A DNA stretch of 13,431 bases, taken from assembly GCA_003663415.1 (NCBI GenBank), contig QMZY01000011.1, positions 1 through 13,431 of the forward strand, written 5' to 3'. The position numbers and the translations under genes are program-made. This document shows, piece by piece, positions 6,345 through 11,340 of the stretch; position 1 is the stretch's first letter; every line of letters begins with the position of its first letter. The DNA is from Candidatus Aenigmatarchaeota archaeon (GTDB taxonomy: Archaea > Aenigmatarchaeota > Aenigmatarchaeia > QMZP01). Under the pieces are notes generated by a model. The model was not told the DNA's origin. It saw only the letters and a list, made by a program, of their open reading frames with translations, and made no database searches.

Positions 6345-7358
6345 ATGGAAATAAAAAACAAAGTTATTTTTGTTACAGGAGGAGCCGGTTTTATAGGTTC
6401 TCATTTAGTGGACAGGTTTATTCAGGAAGGGGCTGAAAAGGTTTTGGTGTATGATAATTTTTCTTCCGGAAGCCTTGGGAATCTGGAACAGGCAAAGGAA
6501 TCCGGAAAGGTTGAAGTGATCGAAGGTGACATACTGGATTACAAAAAACTGGAAAAATCAATGAGCGGCGCTGATTTGGTTTCGCATCATGCTGCTGAGC
6601 TTGAGGTGTTTACCGGGATAAAAAACATTCCTCATGACATGAAGGTTAATATTGAGGGAACAGTTAATGTTATAAATGCGTGTCTGGAGAATGAAGTGAA
6701 AAAACTGATATATGCTTCTTCAGGCGGTGTCTATGGTCAAGCCAAATACCTGCCAGAGGATGAAGAGCACGCCTTGCTTCCGCACTGGCCGTACGGGGTC
6801 AGCAAATTGGCTGGAGAAAAGTACTGCACTATGATAACGCAACTGCATGGCTTCCCAACGGTTTCTCTTCGCTATTCCATAGTCTATGGTCCAAGGGAAT
6901 GGTACGGAAGGGTTTTGACCATGTTTATTAAAAGGGTTTCTGAGGGAAAACCGCCCGTGATATTTGGTTCTGGCGAGCAGAGAAGGGATTTTGTGTATGT
7001 GAATGATGTGATAGAAGCAAATGTTTTGGCAATAAAAAACAACTCTGTGAATGGAGATTATTTTAATGTGTCCTCTGGGAAAGCAACATCAGTAAAGGAG
7101 CTCGCTGAACTGGTTTTGAAAGCATTTAATTCGGATTTAAAGCCTGTGTATGATGATCCGCCAGAGGGTGAAGCAAGTCCGTACCAGCCTGAAAGGAAAA
7201 GGCTGGTCGGAGAACTGATAGATTTTGTTCTGGACACAAAAAAGCCAAGAGATAAGCTTGGGTATGAGCCGAAAACCGGTTTGGAAGAGGGAATAAAAAA
7301 AGAGATTGAGTGGTATTTGAAAAACAGGCAGGCGTGGGAAAGGGAACCAAGGGTTTAA
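6345..7358 (+). CDS. NAD-dependent sugar-nucleotide epimerase/dehydratase (extended SDR)
   Basis: A 337-residue cytosolic extended short-chain dehydrogenase/reductase of the GalE/WbpP type. The N-terminal Rossmann fold has TGGAGFIGSH (11-20) for NAD and D37 after the second strand, typical of NAD rather than NADP use. GDILD (61-65) and HHAAE (81-85) follow. The catalytic set is S125/S126 in YASSGGVYG and Y150-GVS-K154. The substrate half includes RYSIVYGPRE (176-185) and RRDFVYVNDV (213-222). Members act on UDP- or other NDP-sugars; UDP-glucose/UDP-GlcNAc 4-epimerase is the most likely role, but specificity cannot be read here. It could supply sugars to the glycosyltransferases in the window, though it is not in their operon. 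An own promoter overlaps the end of the preceding gene. Confidence 0.92.
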   Translation: MEIKNKVIFVTGGAGFIGSHLVDRFIQEGAEKVLVYDNFSSGSLGNLEQAKESGKVEVIEGDILDYKKLEKSMSGADLVSHHAAELEVFTGIKNIPHDMKVNIEGTVNVINACLENEVKKLIYASSGGVYGQAKYLPEDEEHALLPHWPYGVSKLAGEKYCTMITQLHGFPTVSLRYSIVYGPREWYGRVLTMFIKRVSEGKPPVIFGSGEQRRDFVYVNDVIEANVLAIKNNSVNGDYFNVSSGKATSVKELAELVLKAFNSDLKPVYDDPPEGEASPYQPERKRLVGELIDFVLDTKKPRDKLGYEPKTGLEEGIKKEIEWYLKNRQAWEREPRV

Positions 7359-7369
7359 AATTAAAAATC

Positions 7370-7418
7370 TTCTACTTGCAGTAGAAAAATTTATAAATAA
7401 TTCTACTATTATAATAAT
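7370..7418 (+). promoter_or_regulatory. ATPase promoter with TTCTACT inverted and direct repeats around the TATA box
   Basis: TTCTACT-TGC-AGTAGAA (7370-7386) is a perfect inverted repeat with seven-base arms. It touches a strong TATA box, TTTATAAA (7390-7397), centred 26 bases before the ATPase ATG. A third half-site, TTCTACT (7401-7407), follows the TATA box, exactly 31 bases (about three helical turns) after the first. TATTATAATA (7406-7415) is a further palindrome next to the start codon. The arrangement predicts a leaderless transcript and a dimeric regulator binding both sides of the TATA box. Confidence 0.6.
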
Positions 7419-8657
7419 ATGTTTAACAGAAAATTGGTGGAGGATTTTTTTTCAAGAGAAAGAAAGTTTGAAGGCGTTGAGAGAGAACTGAAAGTTGGGG
7501 ATACTAATAAAATAATTTCAATAGTAGGTCCCAGAAGATCCGGGAAAACTTGGTTTTTTTATTATTTAAAAGATAAAACCAGAAACAGCTGTTATGTAAA
7601 TTTTGAAGACATAGCATTTAGGAATTTAGAGGTCAACGAGTTTTTTGAAATAATAAAGATTTTTTCTGAATTGAAATATAAACCATTTTCCTTTTTCTTG
7701 GATGAGATTCAGGTAATTGAAGATTGGCAAATTCTAACGAGATCCCTTTATGATAGAGGTTACAGAGTTTTTATAACAGGTTCTTCGTCTAAGCTTCTAG
7801 GAAAGGAAATAGCAACTCAGTTAAGAGGAAGGGTTTTTAATTATGTTTTGTTTCCCTTCAGTTTCAGGGAATTCCTTAAAACCAAAAAATTCAAACCAGA
7901 AGTTCATTTGTTTGAGGATGTTGGATGCCTTCTCAGATTATTGAAGGAGTACCTTCGTTTTGGAGCATTTCCAGAGGTTGTTTTTGGCTCTGAAAAGGAG
8001 AAAGTGCTGAAGCAGTATGCAGATGAGATTTTCTATAAAGATTTTGTAGAGAGACATAAAATAAAAAGTATGGATTTCGGAAGGTTTCTATTTGAATTTG
8101 CATTTCAGAATTTTTCCAAAGAGGTAAGTTTAAGGAAAATCAAAGGTTTTTTTCGTGAAAATGTTTCAGACACAACCCTTTACAGTTACGTGGAAAAATT
8201 AAAGGACACTGTAAGTGTATTCTTCCTTGACAGGTTTTCTAAAAGTGTTTATACAAGACTCTCCTGGCCAAAAAAAATTTATGTGTGTGATATCGGCTTA
8301 TCCGATGTCTTAGGCTTTTCCTCGGATATGGGAAAGAAAATGGAAAATGTGATTTTTCTTGAACTAATTAGAAAAACAAATGAGAAACCATTGCTGGGGT
8401 TTTACTATTGGAAGGATTACCAAGGGAAGGAAGTGGATTTTGTTGTGAAGGAGGGAACAAAGGTTAAGGAATTGATTCAGGTAACCTATGCATCGGGGAG
8501 GGATGAAATAGAAAAAAGGGAGATAAGGGGTTTGCTCAAAGCCGGCAAGGAATTGAAGTGCAAAAACCTTCTGGTTATAACTTGGGACTATGAGGGTGAG
8601 GAGGCTTGGGATGGAAGGAAAATAAGGTTTGTTCCTTTGTGGAAATGGTTGGTTTGA
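7419..8657 (+). CDS. AAA-type ATPase with DUF4143-like C-terminal domain
   Basis: A 412-residue ATP-binding protein of the standalone archaeal/bacterial AAA ATPase + DUF4143 type. Walker A is GPRRSGKT (37-44), Walker B is FFLDEIQ (92-98), the sensor-1 strand ends ITGSSS (119-124), and QLRGR (134-138) holds the usual Arg pair. FSFREFL (147-153) is the typical linker. The C-terminal part contains GKEVDFVV (336-343) and LIQVTY (352-357), which align with a PD-(D/E)xK-like fold, but QVT stands where an active nuclease would have E-x-K. Function of the family is not established; roles as mobile, toxin-like or DNA-associated ATPases have been suggested. It is more AT-rich in look than its neighbours and has its own palindromic promoter, hinting at an independently acquired gene. 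Confidence 0.92.
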   Translation: MFNRKLVEDFFSRERKFEGVERELKVGDTNKIISIVGPRRSGKTWFFYYLKDKTRNSCYVNFEDIAFRNLEVNEFFEIIKIFSELKYKPFSFFLDEIQVIEDWQILTRSLYDRGYRVFITGSSSKLLGKEIATQLRGRVFNYVLFPFSFREFLKTKKFKPEVHLFEDVGCLLRLLKEYLRFGAFPEVVFGSEKEKVLKQYADEIFYKDFVERHKIKSMDFGRFLFEFAFQNFSKEVSLRKIKGFFRENVSDTTLYSYVEKLKDTVSVFFLDRFSKSVYTRLSWPKKIYVCDIGLSDVLGFSSDMGKKMENVIFLELIRKTNEKPLLGFYYWKDYQGKEVDFVVKEGTKVKELIQVTYASGRDEIEKREIRGLLKAGKELKCKNLLVITWDYEGEEAWDGRKIRFVPLWKWLV

Positions 8658-8668
8658 AAGCATTAAAC

Positions 8669-9679
8669 CTAAAAATACACCACCCAAACCAGAGCAACCA
8701 AAACCAGTTCAACAAAAAGGAAGAAAAGCGTCACGTCTCTTTCGTATGCTTTTCTTTTGATTTTTTTGACTATCCATAAACCAAGGTGTTCCAGCCCATA
8801 GATTTTTGGATAGGGCATTTCCAAGCTTCCGTCGGGGTTTGGTTTTCCAAACGCCTCTTTTTTTGACTCGCCCATTGCCTCTGGGATTAAAGAAAGAAGT
8901 GCGTCTAATATGAAAGGTATGAAAAGTATTATGGCTATTTTTTCCATGTTTCCCAGAATTGCAACTGCTGCTATCAAAGCTCCAACAGCGTAGGTTAATG
9001 AGTCGCCTGGAAAGATTTTCGCAGGGTACCAGTTAAACACAAGAAAAGCAAGCAAAGAGGCGCTTGCTATAAAACAAACTGTTGCCAGCCAGAGATTTGA
9101 GTTGATTTTCCAGCTTATCAAACCAAGAGCAGAAAGGATTATTAAACCCATGCCTGCCTCAAGCCCGTTATATCCAGCAAGCATGTTAAACCCGTTTGCA
9201 GCGAGAACTATTCCAAGCGGAACTATTACAAGAGGATAAATTATTCCAAAATCAACCACGCCGAAAAAAGGAACATTCATAACAGACTGACCAGCATTAA
9301 CAACAGCCAGTGGGATGCCTATAGGAACTGTTAACAGGGGTTTCTGCCACCTTTTTAATCCTTTTTTCCAGCCCAGAACATCGTCTAAAAAACCCAAAAA
9401 ACCGGCAAGCAAAATTGTAACCGTCAGGGCAAATATCTCAATAATTGCTGTATTGGTGTGGAAATAAAATGTTTTCAGGAAAATGTAAAAAAATATTCCT
9501 GCTGTTGTTCCGAGAAGGAACGCGATACCGCCGGCTTCTGGTATTTCTGGTTTATTGTGCTTGTTCATGTCCTTTCCAACCAAACCGACTGATCTGGCTT
9601 TTTTTATCCAGTTGGAAACAAGAAAAACTGTTATAAAAAAAGTGACCAGAAACACAAGCAAACCAAAAACTATTTCCAT
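8669..9679 (-). CDS. UDP-GlcNAc:polyprenol-phosphate GlcNAc-1-phosphate transferase-like membrane enzyme
   Basis: A 336-residue polytopic membrane protein of the MraY/WecA/GPT superfamily, with about ten hydrophobic segments. It should transfer a HexNAc-1-phosphate from a UDP-sugar to dolichyl (polyprenyl) phosphate, the first step of lipid-linked glycan assembly. Motifs in order: MNKHNKPEIPEAGG (38-51), the Mg2+-binding DD (99-100) in GFLDDVLGWKKGLKRWQK, NGFNMLAGYNG (162-172), FPGD (223-226), and a C-terminal YGLEHLGLW (294-302). The NPDGSLEMPYPKIYGLEHL stretch (281-299) is closer to eukaryotic DPAGT1 and archaeal AglH-like enzymes than to bacterial MraY. It follows the PHP gene by 23 bases, but a TATA-like box overlapping the PHP stop suggests a separate promoter. 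The HexNAc identity is inferred. Confidence 0.9.
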   Translation of the reverse strand: MEIVFGLLVFLVTFFITVFLVSNWIKKARSVGLVGKDMNKHNKPEIPEAGGIAFLLGTTAGIFFYIFLKTFYFHTNTAIIEIFALTVTILLAGFLGFLDDVLGWKKGLKRWQKPLLTVPIGIPLAVVNAGQSVMNVPFFGVVDFGIIYPLVIVPLGIVLAANGFNMLAGYNGLEAGMGLIILSALGLISWKINSNLWLATVCFIASASLLAFLVFNWYPAKIFPGDSLTYAVGALIAAVAILGNMEKIAIILFIPFILDALLSLIPEAMGESKKEAFGKPNPDGSLEMPYPKIYGLEHLGLWIVKKIKRKAYERDVTLFFLFVELVLVALVWVVYF

Positions 9680-9699
9680 ACTATAAAAATTACAGAAAT

Positions 9700-9709
9700 G
9701 ATTTAAATC
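9700..9709 (-). promoter_or_regulatory. TATA-like element of the GlcNAc-1-P transferase gene
   Basis: GATTTAAATC, itself a palindrome, overlaps the PHP stop codon and is centred about 26 bases before the transferase ATG at 9679. No Shine-Dalgarno motif precedes that ATG, so a leaderless mRNA from this box is the simplest reading. Read-through from the PHP promoter is also possible. Confidence 0.4.
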
Positions 9710-10320
9710 TTTCTCAGTTCAGCTGTGTTGTGAGCATCAGAACCCGTAACTATCTCTGCGCCCATATCCTTTGCAAACTCTATAAATCTTGGCATTTTGT
9801 AATTGTGGTTTATGTTGTTTTCTATTAAAACTTTGTTTTTTATGCAGAGGTCTATAACCTCTTCTATCTCTTTTTGCGTTAATGCGCATCTTTCAAAAAA
9901 ACTGGAAGGGTGTGCCCATATATCAACGCTTGGGTTCTTAATCATGTTTTTCAGGGCAGTCAGCAGCGTTTCCTTGTTTCTTGAAGGAACGCCCTTAAAG
10001 CTTCCCAGAACAACATCGCATTTTTCCATATCTTTTATTGAAGCCGTCAGGTTGCCTTTTTTGTCTGTTACCTTTGCTTCACAGCCTATTAGTATCTTAA
10101 GTGTTGAGAATTTTTTTCTTATTTTTTCTATTTCTATGCAAAAATTAGAGAGTGTGCTGTCGTCTTTTCTTACATATTTTGTGAATACTATAAGTTTCAG
10201 CCTGTTTGCCTTTGCCTGCTTGCACATGTCTGTTATTGTGTTTTCTCCCTGCGTGAAATCTGTATGAACGTGCCAGTCTCCTTTATCAATAAAATCCTTC
10301 CATTCTTCCCATTTTTTCAT
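9703..10320 (-). CDS. PHP-domain protein with altered metal-binding motifs
   Basis: A 205-residue protein with the PHP (polymerase and histidinol phosphatase) fold, a family of metal-dependent phosphoesterases. Visible ligands are H17 and H19 in DWHVHTD, E81 in GCEAKV, H137 in WAHPSS, and D195 and H197 in GSDAH. Two expected sites are changed: the motif that in related histidinol-phosphatase-like PHPs reads TEHVRK is TKYVRK here (47-52), and the strand that usually ends in GS-x-H is GSFKG (106-110). The gene may therefore encode an enzyme with fewer metal ions, a different reaction, or a non-catalytic relative. Length is short but complete, similar to archaeal single-domain PHPs. It is divergent to a nitroreductase, with which it shares a 31-base promoter region, and precedes the GlcNAc-1-P transferase. 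Confidence 0.85.
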   Translation of the reverse strand: MKKWEEWKDFIDKGDWHVHTDFTQGENTITDMCKQAKANRLKLIVFTKYVRKDDSTLSNFCIEIEKIRKKFSTLKILIGCEAKVTDKKGNLTASIKDMEKCDVVLGSFKGVPSRNKETLLTALKNMIKNPSVDIWAHPSSFFERCALTQKEIEEVIDLCIKNKVLIENNINHNYKMPRFIEFAKDMGAEIVTGSDAHNTAELRKI

Positions 10321-10351
10321 ATGTTTTTAATTTAAAGCAATATTTTTAAAT
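10321..10351. promoter_or_regulatory. Overlapping divergent promoters of PHP and nitroreductase genes
   Basis: Only 31 bases separate the two start codons. TTTTTAATTTAAA (10324-10336) is centred about 22-26 bases before the nitroreductase ATG. On the other strand TATTTAAAAATA (about 10341-10352), which runs into the nitroreductase start codon, is centred about 27 bases before the PHP ATG. Each box suits a leaderless transcript, and neither start codon has a Shine-Dalgarno motif. Confidence 0.45.
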
Positions 10352-10867
10352 ATGGAAACATTGAAAGGCATAAAAACAAGAAGGGGTGTTAGAAATTTTA
10401 AGGAAAAGCCTGTACCTGAAGAAACACTAAAAAGAATTATCGAAGCTGGAACATACGCGCCTTCTGCAGGAAACACACAGGACTGGGTGTTTGTTGTTGT
10501 AAGAGATTCGGAAACAAAAAGGCTTCTCTCTTCTGCTGCATTGAATCAGTGGTTTATTGCAAAGGCTCCTGTGGTAATAGTTGTTTGCTCTGATTTGGAA
10601 AAAATAAGCAGAAGGTACGGAGAAAGGGGCAAAAGCCTTTATTCAATTCAGGACACAGCAGCTGCAATTCAGAACATGTTGCTGGCAGCATGGGATTTGG
10701 GTCTTGGAACCTGCTGGGTTGGCGCGTTTGACGAAGAAAGGATTAAAGATGTTCTTGGTCTTCCCGCCGGCGTGAGGCCCGTGGCAATAATACCTGCGGG
10801 TTATCCTAAAGAGGTTCCAGAAAAAACAGAAAGGCAGGAACCGGAAATTCATTATGAAAAGTGGTAA
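10352..10867 (+). CDS. Nitroreductase-family FMN-dependent oxidoreductase
   Basis: A 171-residue flavoprotein of the nitroreductase fold, normally a homodimer with FMN at the interface, reducing quinones, nitro compounds or acting on specialised substrates with NAD(P)H. RRGVRNF (10-16) holds the Arg residues that contact the FMN phosphate, APSAGNTQDW (36-45) is the conserved loop binding FMN, AAIQNMLLAAWDLGLGTCWVG (104-124 region) is the dimer/FMN helix and glycine strand, and PAGYP (148-152) is the typical C-terminal strand. The short length and HYEKW-type tail are typical of the compact archaeal/anaerobe group. The physiological substrate cannot be told. The downstream thioredoxin-like gene starts 33 bases after this stop and has its own TATA-like box, so the two may or may not be co-transcribed. 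Confidence 0.93.
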   Translation: METLKGIKTRRGVRNFKEKPVPEETLKRIIEAGTYAPSAGNTQDWVFVVVRDSETKRLLSSAALNQWFIAKAPVVIVVCSDLEKISRRYGERGKSLYSIQDTAAAIQNMLLAAWDLGLGTCWVGAFDEERIKDVLGLPAGVRPVAIIPAGYPKEVPEKTERQEPEIHYEKW

Positions 10868-10869
10868 AC

Positions 10870-10877
10870 TTTTTAAG
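10870..10877 (+). promoter_or_regulatory. TATA-like element of the thioredoxin-like gene
   Basis: TTTTTAAG lies right after the nitroreductase stop and is centred 26 bases before the ATG at 10900. This position supports the ATG over an upstream in-frame GTG (10861), which would put the box inside the coding sequence. Confidence 0.45.
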
Positions 10878-10899
10878 TTTCCTTAATAAACAAGATAAA

Positions 10900-11340
10900 A
10901 TGATGAAGGAAAGAGCAATGGCTGTTCTTATAGGTTTGATTATGATTTTTTCAGTTATAGGTTTTGCGTTCAACAGCGCCGTTTTCTCTTCTGGCAAAAA
11001 ACCATTGCCTGAAATACCTACAATAGTAACAAAAAAATTAAAACCAGACGAGATTCTTGTTGTTTTGCAGACCGGAAAGGTTTTAATAGAGGATTTTTAT
11101 CCTGAAAACTGCAGCAAGTGTCTGGAAAGGAACGCAGAGCTTGAGAAGTTTGCCAATAGTTTTGATGGTTTTGTTGTTCTGGAAAAGGTTGTTGCAAACG
11201 AAACACTATTGCAAATGATTGGCGCTGGTGGAGAGATAATAGATTTGAGCAATAAAGAAATAAACAGAACTGTTCTTCTGGATAATTTCTGCAAAATTGC
11301 AATGCTGCAGCCGCAAGAGTGCTTGCTAAAAGAAATCTGA
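10900..11340 (+). CDS. Membrane-anchored thioredoxin-like protein with CxxC
   Basis: A 146-residue protein. Residues about 7-25 form one hydrophobic segment (a signal anchor), placing the rest outside the membrane. VLIEDFYPENCSKCLERNAEL (61-81 region) looks like the first strand, CxxC (C71, C74) and helix of a thioredoxin fold, followed by a FVVLEKV strand (91-97). The cis-Pro loop and fourth strand of full thioredoxins are not recognisable, so this is a short or divergent version; a second Cys pair, C131 and C141, near the C-terminus could form a disulfide or metal site. A thiol-disulfide role in extracellular protein folding is inferred. The start is the ATG at 10900, or the next codon, not the GTG at 10861. 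The last 15 bases overlap the end of the converging alanyl-tRNA synthetase gene. Confidence 0.75.
   Translation: MMKERAMAVLIGLIMIFSVIGFAFNSAVFSSGKKPLPEIPTIVTKKLKPDEILVVLQTGKVLIEDFYPENCSKCLERNAELEKFANSFDGFVVLEKVVANETLLQMIGAGGEIIDLSNKEINRTVLLDNFCKIAMLQPQECLLKEI

Noticed and set aside
10861..10899. GTG start for the thioredoxin-like protein
   Set aside because: It overlaps the nitroreductase end and contains the TATA-like box placed 26 bases before the ATG at 10900.
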